Below, in pieces: positions 23,544-30,374 of a stretch of 34,644 nucleotides of DNA. Origin of the DNA: Microcaldota archaeon (GTDB lineage Archaea > Micrarchaeota > Micrarchaeia > Micrarchaeales > CABMGC01); NCBI GenBank assembly GCA_027345185.1, contig DAHWIK010000018.1, positions 1 to 34,644 on the forward strand, in the 5' to 3' direction. The first letter of the stretch is position 1; each line of letters starts with the position of its first letter. Below the pieces are notes generated by a model, which worked only from the letters and a program-made list of their open reading frames with translations, searched no databases and was not told the origin of the DNA. The position numbers and the translations under genes were made by a program.

Positions 23544-24399
23544 TCATCCATCTATTACATCGATATGCTCTACCATCATGTGCACGTCACCATTGAGCAG
23601 CTCGTCAAATGAATCCTGACCTCTTTGCCTCTTCCACGTCCGAGTCTCAGATAAGCTTCATGAAGTCCCTGGTCGCCCTTAGCTTGTTTGGCGACCTGTC
23701 CTTCTCAAACAGCCTGCGTATGGCATCATTGGTCTTTGCGAATTGGTTAGCGGCAAGTACCAGCCCAATATATCTCTGGATCTCGTATGCGTTCACATGG
23801 CGCAGCGCGTCGCGGTCAGGCAGATGCTTCTCCAGCCTTATCCATCCATCAACATCATTCCTAAGCAGTTCAAGGTATGCGTTTGTTGACGGATCGAAGA
23901 GAAGGCTTATCGCGAAATTGCTCACCTCGTAGTTATCCATCCTGTGGAACTGTGTAAGCTCATGCGCGAACAGCGAGGTAAACATAGTCTCAAGCTTACG
24001 GTAATCCTTAGGATCCATATATAGGGGTACCTCGTACAGTATGTTCTTGCCTATGTCTATACCCAATGCGTCATTGCCGAAGGTCTGCGCATCGCGCAGT
24101 GCAGTGTACATCGCATTGCCAGCTCCGGTTATCACCAATCCATCAGGAACAAGCCTCCAGTCACAGAACTCAAGAGCCTTTGCGTATGTTCCAAGCAGGA
24201 ACTCTTCCATCCTCGGTACGACATCAGGATTCCTGTAAATCCTTTCAAGTACCTTGCTGTTCAGCCTGCAGAAAGCGAACCTGTCCTGGTAGGTCTCCCT
24301 GTACAGCCTGTCGAATCTCTTAGGCTCCTTGAATGCGGAGATGTATCTGTACCTGTTCTTCGTGAACTCACTTATGTCCTCAAACATCCATATTACATG
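23544..24399 (-). pseudogene. Decaying paralogue of the HExxH protein, active site HELTQ
   Basis: The main open part (24387-23647, 246 codons) parallels the downstream 366-residue protein: ALEFCDWRLVPDGLVITGAG against its VLEFHNWKVVPKGMVISGTN, and FGNDALGIDIG against NNDALGIEVG. The zinc site reads FAHELTQFHR, so the second His is Gln; the later Glu is kept. Homology continues past the TGA at 23649 for 13 codons (DSDVEEAKRSGFI against RDSDAVRAKESGFID), then after a frameshift (DELLNGDVHM) to 23544. Upstream it continues five codons before the ATG (HVIWMF against HVVWIF) and stops exactly at an insertion-sequence end at 24400. The N-terminal ~95 codons are missing. A shorter, inactive protein may still be made. 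Confidence 0.75.
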
Positions 24400-24606
24400 T
24401 GCTGTGTTGCATAATTATTTAGAGTGAGTTGGATCCAGCATGGTCGCTTTGACCCCGACCTTTTTAATGTACGAATTACTTGTACTGCATACTTTCTTTC
24501 TACAATCAAAACTGTTTTCGTTTTCCTCACGTGAGGTATCTCTGGCAAAAGACCTAAACGTTCGTATTGATATTCTCCATTGTTACTTTTATCTTTAAAT
24601 CCAAAT
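24400..24606 (-). mobile_element. Left-end fragment of a diverged insertion sequence
   Basis: The fragment begins with TGCTGTGTTGCATAA (24400-24414), identical to the terminal repeat of the neighbouring element. It then encodes, on the minus strand ending at TAA 24415, the C-terminal ~62 residues of a relative of the 87-residue accessory protein: FKDKSNNGEYQYERLGLLPE and VLIVERKYAVQVIRTLKKVG. The protein similarity is clear but far from identity, so this is a different family member. Its accessory gene is cut within a Phe codon exactly where the full element starts. Confidence 0.75.
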
Positions 24607-24621
24607 TGCTGTGTTGCATAA
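24607..24621 (+). repeat. Left terminal inverted repeat of the insertion sequence
   Basis: TGCTGTGTTGCATAA. An identical copy lies at 24400-24414 in direct orientation and the inverted partner at 25918-25932. Confidence 0.8.
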
Positions 24622-24885
24622 TTATTGGCTTCCAGACATATCCAGAACGCTTGGTTTGATTTTTAACTTCTTCAATACCTTTACCACTTCTGGTACATAC
24701 GCCTTTTCAACCATTATCGCACTCTTGATTTGAAGTGCGTTAGGAATTTTTGAAATTAGACCCTCACGGACATATTTGTATTTTCCGAAGTTACTTTTAT
24801 CCTCATACCCAAACAACGCACGAATAATGCTTGTTTTTTGGACTGGAGATTTGTCAGCCAGATTGTACGTGATAATTGCCTTCAT
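24622..24885 (-). CDS. Insertion-sequence accessory protein, 87 aa, family not recognised
   Basis: The protein begins MKAIITYNLADKSPVQKTSI and has FGYEDKSNFGKYKYVREGLI and VVKVLKKLKIKPSVLDMSGS. It is basic, with alternating beta and alpha character (a small ferredoxin-like fold is possible), and has no Cys. The gene lies wholly inside the element, its stop codon touching the left terminal repeat. It has a good TATA box 27 bases upstream and is divergent from the transposase across a palindrome. A diverged copy in the neighbouring fragment keeps the same reading frame and key residues, so the protein is a real, conserved part of this element family. A regulatory or DNA-binding role is a guess. 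Confidence 0.7.
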   Translation of the reverse strand: MKAIITYNLADKSPVQKTSIIRALFGYEDKSNFGKYKYVREGLISKIPNALQIKSAIMVEKAYVPEVVKVLKKLKIKPSVLDMSGSQ

Positions 24886-24906
24886 AATCTAATATACAAC
24901 GTAAAG

Positions 24907-24916
24907 GTTTATAAGC
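24907..24916 (-). promoter_or_regulatory. TATA box for the accessory gene
   Basis: CTTATAAACC (minus strand) is centred about 27 bases before ATG 24885, consistent with a leaderless transcript. Confidence 0.5.
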
Positions 24917-24919
24917 TTT

Positions 24920-24938
24920 TACTGAAATACTTTCAGTA
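24920..24938. promoter_or_regulatory. Palindrome between accessory gene and transposase
   Basis: TACTGAAA and TTTCAGTA are perfect 8-bp arms around TAC. It lies in the divergent promoter region of the insertion sequence, where it could be an operator controlling transposase expression. Confidence 0.5.
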
Positions 24939-24958
24939 TAAGTATATGGTGATTGGAC

Positions 24959-25887
24959 ATGAAATCTAAAAAGCCTGGAAAACGTTGGGCAAGAAATTCG
25001 TTGACAAACGTGATTTTCGCGTTTACAACGCACAACTGGTAAAACAGGGAGAATACCTTCTCTCCTGCGATTTTGTAGAGGTGTGGAACAATGAACTTGC
25101 ATTGATGAATGCAGGCAAGCCAGGAGCGCCATACTTATTTCCCAACAGCCTCATCAAACTGCAGTCAATATAGCATGCCAAACGCATTCCCTACCGCATG
25201 ATCGAAGGCATGACGCGAGACCTTAGCAAAATCGGGCAACTGCCAGAATACAACGACTATTCTACGGTAAATCGCCGGGTCAACAGACTCGCTTTTATCC
25301 TGGAGCCTCCTAAAGGCAACGATATCACCGTATTCAGTGACGGAACAAGTATGCAGGTAGTATCTGGCGGAGAGTATATGCGTGAGAAGTATGGCAAGAA
25401 GAACAGGCGTTGGGTGCAAATAGTTATTCTTGGCGACGCCAAGACATACGAACCGGTCAGTTACGAAGTGCACATCATTCAAGAAGCAAAGAGTACGGAA
25501 CGGCAGCTCACTAAACTTTTAGACGGCAGAGTACCAGTGGTCGCAGCCTGAGGAGACGGTGCGATGGACTCTAAACTGTTATACGACTTTTGTGAACAAC
25601 GTGGAATTGCATCGGTCTTCAAACCAGACATTAATGCGCATACTGATACGGATTCGGCACGTCGTAATAAAGTTGTAACGGAACGCAATCGACTTGGTTA
25701 CAAAGGTTGGGCGAAAAAGAATAGGTATGGCTTTCGATGGCCCGCTACAGAATGGATATTCAGCGCTATGAAGCGGATGTTTGGCGAACAACTTGCCGCG
25801 ACAAGCGAATGGGGCATGTTGCAGGAGACATCGTGTAAACTATGGATATACCAACGACTCAAACGTCACGGAGAATCAAAATCGTGA
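24959..25887 (+). pseudogene. DDE transposase pseudogene (IS5/IS4-like)
   Basis: Starts at ATG 24959 (MKSKKPGKRW), shifts frame near 24985 (continuing GKKFVDKRDFRVYNAQLVKQ), meets an in-frame TAG at 25171 (LIKLQSI*HAKRIPYRMIEG) and an in-frame TGA at 25549 (VPVVAA*GDGAMDSK). All three catalytic acids can be seen: Asp in ITVFSDGTSM, Asp in GDGAMDSK and Glu in WPATEWIFSAMKRMFGEQL. The parts add up to a full-length transposase of about 310 codons. With one frameshift and two stops it cannot make an intact enzyme. Confidence 0.85.
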
Positions 25888-25917
25888 TTATTGCATCATA
25901 ACAGAGGAATCAAAGAG

Positions 25918-25932
25918 TTATGCAACACAGCA
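25918..25932 (-). repeat. Right terminal inverted repeat of the insertion sequence
   Basis: TTATGCAACACAGCA, the exact reverse complement of the left repeat at 24607-24621. Confidence 0.8.
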
Positions 25933-25939
25933 TTAACAG

Positions 25940-26220
25940 AGAGCATTATTCTGGCCTTGCAGTTCTCGCCGCCAGGTCAGAGAAATCAATATAGTAGTCG
26001 TTGGAGAATGCCACAACAATAAATTCACCTCCTGTACCAGCTAATTGCGCATATCTCGATCGCGGATTGAATCTAGGAAATCGCCATTTGAACTGTAGCA
26101 AGACAGGATTATAATACCACCCTTCTTACTCAGCAATGTGTTGTATTGCTTTCTAGATCTGCTATAAACTGCTCTTGTTTTATTCTATATGGATGGACAT
26201 TCTAGGGTATTTCCGTCATA
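25940..26220 (-). pseudogene. Gene remnant to the right of the insertion sequence
   Basis: This part of the 423-base gap before the ATPase gene has protein-like stretches in more than one minus-strand frame. They include VHPYRIKQEQFIADLES, LLSKKGGIIILSCYSSNGDF with LDSIRDRDMRN, and AQLAGTGGEFIVVAFSNDYY with IDFSDLAARTARPE before a TAA. Frame changes between them suggest a decayed gene. The family is not certain. It could be the lost 5' part of the peptidase paralogue on the other side of the element, but I see no convincing match. Bases from about 26220 to the TATA box at 26328 show nothing recognisable. Confidence 0.35.
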
Positions 26221-26327
26221 AAGACAGTCTTATGATTTCGTTATTAGACCTGTCTGTATTCGACTTGTGATTATTTGTCAACTTCCTATTGAATCTTCCA
26301 TAGCAACATTTTTAAGATGTTACCGCA

Positions 26328-26336
26328 TTTATATAG
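26328..26336 (+). promoter_or_regulatory. TATA box for the secretion-type ATPase gene
   Basis: TTTATATAG is centred 24 bases before ATG 26356. It lies inside the longer frame beginning at 26317, so 26356 is the better start. Confidence 0.55.
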
Positions 26337-26355
26337 TGAAATAATAGGTCATCCA

Positions 26356-27669
26356 ATGCCTGAGGACAAGTTTCCATCGTTTGAAATGAAGGTCTTCGAG
26401 AAGCTCGAAGGCAGGCTTGGCAACATCCACAACGATCAGGAGCTCTACAAGTACATAGAAAGCGTGGTAAAGTCACTTGATCCTTCAGCTGACAAGCCCA
26501 GGATAGACAAGATAGTTGCGGAGGCAAAGTCGTTCGAGCCTGTGGAGAAGTACCTGAATACTGATAATGTAGAAGACATAATGGTGAACAACACCAAGAA
26601 CATCTTCGTGTATGAAAGCGGCAGCGGAGACCAGATGGTTCCGGAGCGGATCTCCACGGCAGAAGAGCTCGACTGGTTCGTTAAGAAGCTGAAGATGTAT
26701 GCGACCAGCGCAGTGGCAAACAGACACATCTTCGACGTCCATCTCCCTAACGGCTCAAGATGCAACCTGATTGATTCGCCCCTAGGCCCAGACATAACAA
26801 TAAGGAACTTCAAGCCTAATGCGTTCAGCATAATCGACCTGATAAATTACGGAGAGCTCAGCGCGCAACTTGCTGCAAGGTTCTGGCTTTATTCTGAAGG
26901 GCTGGGAGTAAGACCTGCAAACATGCTCATAGGCGGGATGCCTGGCAGCGGGAAGTCAACGCTCCTGAATGCGATGTTCAGCTTCTTCAGGCCCGAAGCG
27001 AGGATAGTCGTGCTGGAGGAGACCTACGAGCTCAACACATCTACCCAGGAGAACTGTGTGAGGCTTGAGACAAGCCCTGAAGTGACACTGGAGGACCTGC
27101 TTAAGAACTCCCTGAGGATGAGGCCTGACCTGATAATAGTCGGAGAGGTCAGGGGCAGGGAAGCTACCGACATGATGACGGCAATGAGCATAGGCAAAGC
27201 GGTGATGAGCACAATGCACGCACATACAACAAGAGACATGGTGACCAGGCTTGAGCACGACCCTATGAGGATAAGCAGGGAGACCATACCGCTCATAGAC
27301 GCATTCACAGTGGTTTCGCAGGTGAACAAGGACCACAAGAAGCTTAGGCGGGTTACTCAGGTGTCAGAATCATCGGGAATGGAGACCCAAGTTCTGATGT
27401 CAGATCTTTACACGTATGACTACAAGACGCACCAAGGATCAGACATACTGCCTAGCGTCACATACAGGGACGTGCTCTCAAAGGCTACCGGAAGGACACC
27501 AACAGAGATAATACAGGAGGAGAATAGGAGGGCGAAGGCTCTGGAGAAGCTTAACGAGATGGGTATACGGGAGCTGCACACAATAAACGAGTTCTGCAGG
27601 GACTACTATGACAACCAGAAGAAGTCGATGCAGAAGCTCGGACTGGAGAGCCTCGGGACATTCGACTGA
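26356..27669 (+). CDS. Type II/IV secretion system ATPase (TadA/VirB11/CpaF-like)
   Basis: About 437 residues. The N-terminal domain includes EDIMVNNTKNIFVYESGSG. The RecA-like ATPase has Walker A IGGMPGSGKSTLLNAM, an Asp box (VVLEETYEL), Walker B DLIIVGEVRGREATD and a His box MSTMHAHTTRDM. The C-terminal ~60 residues are helical and charged. Archaeal homologues drive assembly of type IV pili, archaella or related surface filaments. No membrane partner (TadC/ArlJ-like) or pilin gene is beside it, so the machine it serves is probably encoded elsewhere. The TATA position supports the start at MPEDKFPSF. Confidence 0.9.
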   Translation: MPEDKFPSFEMKVFEKLEGRLGNIHNDQELYKYIESVVKSLDPSADKPRIDKIVAEAKSFEPVEKYLNTDNVEDIMVNNTKNIFVYESGSGDQMVPERISTAEELDWFVKKLKMYATSAVANRHIFDVHLPNGSRCNLIDSPLGPDITIRNFKPNAFSIIDLINYGELSAQLAARFWLYSEGLGVRPANMLIGGMPGSGKSTLLNAMFSFFRPEARIVVLEETYELNTSTQENCVRLETSPEVTLEDLLKNSLRMRPDLIIVGEVRGREATDMMTAMSIGKAVMSTMHAHTTRDMVTRLEHDPMRISRETIPLIDAFTVVSQVNKDHKKLRRVTQVSESSGMETQVLMSDLYTYDYKTHQGSDILPSVTYRDVLSKATGRTPTEIIQEENRRAKALEKLNEMGIRELHTINEFCRDYYDNQKKSMQKLGLESLGTFD

Positions 27670-27696
27670 GCAACCACACAGCTGTGAAAGCAATTA

Positions 27697-27706
27697 TTAT
27701 ATATAA
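27697..27706 (+). promoter_or_regulatory. TATA box for the small gene at 27725
   Basis: TTATATATAA is centred 24 bases before ATG 27725. Confidence 0.5.
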
Positions 27707-27724
27707 CATAGCAATACGCATTGT

Positions 27725-27970
27725 ATGTTGGGTGCTAAGCTTCTGCTGTTCACAAGCAGGTCAACCCCTGTAGTTCCAACCTGCTACATATCCGCCCAGT
27801 TAAACTGCATACAGCTTGTGATTGCAAACAACGCAATCCAGTCTACTGCCATAGTTGTCTTTGCAAACAATCTAAACACACCCATATCACTTCCGCATAA
27901 TTCATTCCTAGTCAAGCTCACAGGGTCGCAAGCTACCTATTTTAGTGGATTCAATTGGAGCGTGGGGTGA
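27725..27970 (+). CDS. Small protein, possibly a fragment of a surface/pilin-like protein (81 aa)
   Basis: The sequence VPTCYISAQLNCIQLVIANN followed by FANNLNTPISLPHNSFLVKL has the strand pattern and spaced Cys pair I associate with repeated Ig-like domains of DPANN surface proteins; this is recollection and not a search. There is no signal peptide, so it may be a gene fragment that happens to retain a promoter, or a short free domain. The TATA box is well placed, and a long stem-loop begins within the last codons, so the unit looks compact and self-contained. Confidence 0.4.
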   Translation: MLGAKLLLFTSRSTPVVPTCYISAQLNCIQLVIANNAIQSTAIVVFANNLNTPISLPHNSFLVKLTGSQATYFSGFNWSVG

Positions 27971-28012
27971 AAGAAACCTAGCGGCTTTAGCCTGCAGAGA
28001 ATTTCACCCCAC
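27962..28012. other. Long stem-loop (11-bp stem)
   Basis: GTGGGGTGAAA (27962-27972) pairs with TTTCACCCCAC (28002-28012). The 29-base loop contains a second small hairpin (GGCTTTAGCC). It overlaps the stop of the 81-residue gene. It may be a terminator, a processed RNA, or the subterminal hairpin of an IS200/IS605-type element; no TnpA or TnpB is visible nearby. Confidence 0.45.
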
Positions 28013-28058
28013 TATGCGTAACTGTCACTAATTTTTAAGGAATCCTGACTACAAAGTT

Positions 28059-28405
28059 TCAACAGCAGCGCCAATTCGCCTGTAAGGGCAGCGTAAGCAT
28101 ATATTCGTCGTCAAAGCACAGCATACATCTGTCGTACACTATACTGCTGAACGATCCTGCATGCAATTCAACCAACAATACCATATCCCTGAAGCTGATT
28201 GCGCTATCTACCGGCGTCTCCCCGAAGAGCATGGTGCCGCAGTACCTTGCCGAATTTATAAAGTCTGCATCAAGGTGAGCGAATGGCAAGACACCACGCC
28301 ACTATCTACCAAAGCGCGAATGGCACCTGATTTTACACCAATGCTACACTTCCCGCAATAATCACAATCTTGGCAAAGCAATCTGCGCGCAGGAAGCTGT
28401 TCCTC
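28059..28405 (-). pseudogene. Coding-like remnant downstream of guaB
   Basis: Minus-strand frames downstream of guaB look protein-like but are broken. One carries LLCQDCDYCGKCSIGVKSGA with IRALVDSGVVSCHSL and ends at a TAA. Another, open from 28289 to 28059, reads DADFINSARYCGTMLFGETP and SSIVYDRCMLCFDDEYMLTL. The first has a CxxC-rich, metal-binding look. The shift between frames suggests decay, or else two unrelated short frames. No function can be assigned. The rest of the gap between the hairpin at 28012 and 28059 holds nothing recognisable. Confidence 0.3.
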
Positions 28406-28406
28406 A

Positions 28407-29849
28407 TTATTTTTCAGGCAACTTGTCATAGCTCTCTATCGTTGCATTGTGTGTAAGCCTTATAAATCTCGCATTCTTCCTGAGCTCTGCAAGAGTAGAT
28501 GCACCGCAATAGCTCATTCCAGACCTTACTCCACCCATCAGCTGATATACTATCTCCTTCATGCTTCCCTTGTATGGAACAGACGATTCAACGCCCTCCG
28601 GGACTATGTCAAAGGCCTCCTGTGGGTCTATGACAACGTTGTCTATCATCTTCCTGCTTATGTTTGCGCCGAAAGAGGACATCCCGCGGTATGCCTTATA
28701 CTTTGCTCCATTGCGCCTTACGAAAAATCCCGGACTCTCGTCAGTACCGGCAAAGAGGCTGCCACTCATTATTGCAGCTGCACCTGCTGCAAGTGCCTTT
28801 GTTATGTCTCCTGACTCTTTCATTCCACCGTCAGCTATTATGCTCACTCCGGACCTCTTTGCGGCTTCTGAGCATTCCATAACTGCTGTAAGCTGCGGCA
28901 TTCCTGCACCTGTGACCCTTCTGGTAGTGCACGCTGCACCGGGGCCTATGCCTATTTTTATTGAGTCTGCGCCTGTGGAAGCAAGGTCCTCCACGCCTTT
29001 TGCAGTGGCAACGTTTCCTGCCATCAAAGGCGTGTCCGGGAGCTCCTTCTTCACCTGCTTTATCGCAGAGATAACGCTGTCTGCGTGTCCATGCGCTATG
29101 TCAAGTACTATAATGTCGGCTCCAGCTTGAGAGAGCAATTGCGCTCTCTGTATGAAGTCTCCCTTTGTGCCTATTGCAGCCCCTACAAGTAGCCTGCCCT
29201 TTCTGTCCTGTGCTGACTTTTCGGACATCATCCTCCTGTAGAGGTCCTTAGACGTTATTAGCCCGCGCACGACGTTGTCCTTGCCGACCAGGGGCAGCTT
29301 CTCTAGTTTGTGCCTGTCAACGATCTCTATCGCATCCTCCATGCTTATTCCAGGCTTGCCCACTATTAATTTTGACCTAGGGGTCATAGCCTTTGACACC
29401 GGATCCTTGTCATCCTTATAGAATCTTATGTCCCTATCGGATAGTATCCCAAGAAGCCTGTTTGAATCGTCCACTACCAGGAGACCGCTTACTGAGCTGT
29501 GTGACATCAAATTCCTTGCGTCTCCTATAGTTACATTCTTTGTTATCCTGTATGGATCCTCTATCACGTAGGCCTCTGACCTCTTCACCCGCTCAACCTC
29601 CGCCACCTGGCTCTCTATTGTCATGAACCTGTGTATTATGCCTATCCCTCCCTCCCTAGCTATTGCAATTGCCATTGCGGATTCTGTTACGGTGTCCATG
29701 TTTGCAGACATGAGTGGAACTTTGAGCCGTATCCCTTTTGTTACACTTGTGCTGGTGTCTACAGCCTTCCTAGATTCAACTCCAGAACGCCTAGGAACAA
29801 GAAGCACGTCGTTGTAGCTGAGCCCAACTTTAATGTCGTCAATCTTCAT
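28407..29849 (-). CDS. guaB: Inosine-5'-monophosphate dehydrogenase
   Basis: About 480 residues from ATG 29849 (MKIDDIKVGLSYNDVLLVPR). It oxidises IMP to XMP with NAD+, the committed step to GMP. The TIM-barrel start is followed by an inserted CBS pair (about 90-205). The catalytic Cys loop reads GPGAACTTRRVTGAGMPQ, then IIADGGMKESGDITKALAAG, the flap near KAYRGMSSFGA and the C-terminal QLMGGVRSGMSYCGASTLAE. A longer frame runs to 29945 but precedes the TATA box at about 29887-29895, so the shorter start is right. A GGGGT sequence precedes the ATG. Monocistronic. Confidence 0.93.
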   Translation of the reverse strand: MKIDDIKVGLSYNDVLLVPRRSGVESRKAVDTSTSVTKGIRLKVPLMSANMDTVTESAMAIAIAREGGIGIIHRFMTIESQVAEVERVKRSEAYVIEDPYRITKNVTIGDARNLMSHSSVSGLLVVDDSNRLLGILSDRDIRFYKDDKDPVSKAMTPRSKLIVGKPGISMEDAIEIVDRHKLEKLPLVGKDNVVRGLITSKDLYRRMMSEKSAQDRKGRLLVGAAIGTKGDFIQRAQLLSQAGADIIVLDIAHGHADSVISAIKQVKKELPDTPLMAGNVATAKGVEDLASTGADSIKIGIGPGAACTTRRVTGAGMPQLTAVMECSEAAKRSGVSIIADGGMKESGDITKALAAGAAAIMSGSLFAGTDESPGFFVRRNGAKYKAYRGMSSFGANISRKMIDNVVIDPQEAFDIVPEGVESSVPYKGSMKEIVYQLMGGVRSGMSYCGASTLAELRKNARFIRLTHNATIESYDKLPEK

Positions 29850-29886
29850 GAAGACCCCAAAAGCATTTCCTATTTGCAACCAATTA

Positions 29887-29895
29887 TTATAAATA
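29887..29895 (-). promoter_or_regulatory. TATA box for guaB
   Basis: TATTTATAA (minus strand) lies about 42 bases before ATG 29849, predicting a short leader of about 16 bases that holds a GGGGT ribosome-binding-like sequence. Confidence 0.5.
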
Positions 29896-29985
29896 CGGTT
29901 GCAGAGGCAGCAATGCCAGCATACATTTTCAATAACAGAAGCCAATTAAATATAGTCTTGCAGGCAAATATTGCATCATAATCAG

Positions 29986-29995
29986 GTTTAAATAC
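29986..29995 (+). promoter_or_regulatory. TATA box of the eL30-uS12-uS7-EF-2 operon
   Basis: GTTTAAATAC lies about 45 bases before ATG 30035, predicting a leader of roughly 18 bases. It is back to back with the guaB promoter. Confidence 0.5.
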
Positions 29996-30034
29996 TTTTT
30001 GAAAGAATATCTACCTGCTACTTCATACGGATGA

Positions 30035-30364
30035 ATGGCGTTTCCAGAGTTGAAGATGATTAGCTTGGCTGATTTGAGCAACGACGTAAGGCTTGCTGTG
30101 GACACTGGCAAGGTCAGCTTGGGCTACAGGGAGGTAATAAAGGCCGTGAATGCAAATTCTGCAAAGGTGGTCGTGGTCGCTGTCAATGGAAAGAGGTCTA
30201 TAGTAGACGACATAAACCACATATGCAAGATTGCAGGTGTAAAACTGGTAGTTTTCAAAGGAGGATCGCTTGAACTAGGGACGGTGTGCGGAAAGCCATA
30301 TTCGATTAACAGCCTTGCAGTCATAGATGCTGGCAATTCAAGCATAGCCACTGAACAATATTGA
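30035..30364 (+). CDS. rpl30e: Ribosomal protein eL30
   Basis: 109 residues of the L7Ae/L30e RNA-binding fold. Signatures: RLAVDTGKVSLGYREVIKAV, AKVVVVAVNG, and the C-terminal GGSLELGTVCGKPYSINSLA with VIDAGNSSI. In most archaea it sits between RNA polymerase genes and nusA-uS12. Here uS12 follows after ten bases and the polymerase genes are not upstream. A four-base earlier ATG (30031) is in another frame and stops after ten codons. Confidence 0.92.
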   Translation: MAFPELKMISLADLSNDVRLAVDTGKVSLGYREVIKAVNANSAKVVVVAVNGKRSIVDDINHICKIAGVKLVVFKGGSLELGTVCGKPYSINSLAVIDAGNSSIATEQY

Positions 30365-30374
30365 TGGTGTATAT

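Larger units (their letters stand above)
24607..25932 (+). mobile_element. Degraded insertion sequence with 15-bp terminal inverted repeats (IS5/IS4-like DDE)
   Basis: TGCTGTGTTGCATAA at 24607-24621 is matched by TTATGCAACACAGCA at 25918-25932, giving a 1326-bp element. Inside are a minus-strand accessory gene that ends at the left repeat and a divergent plus-strand DDE transposase broken by a frameshift and two stops. No clear target duplication is seen at the borders. It is inserted into a diverged relative (24400-24606), and the pair together abuts the truncated peptidase paralogue. Confidence 0.8.

Noticed and set aside
22394-24387. A toxin-antitoxin reading of the two paired peptidase-like genes
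   Set aside because: They are paralogues of each other and far longer than typical pairs; nothing in the sequence shows a toxin and its antidote.
21455-25887. TGA might be read as an amino acid, since three genes here have in-frame TGA codons
   Set aside because: The TGA positions do not share one residue (Trp/Tyr-like, Arg-like, and an insertion), other lesions such as TAG and frameshifts occur beside them, and healthy genes nearby (uL14, uL24, eS4, eL19, uS14) end with TGA.
29850-29945. Upstream extension of guaB with several Cys
   Set aside because: It contains the TATA box and has no family similarity; ATG 29849 gives the standard N-terminus.
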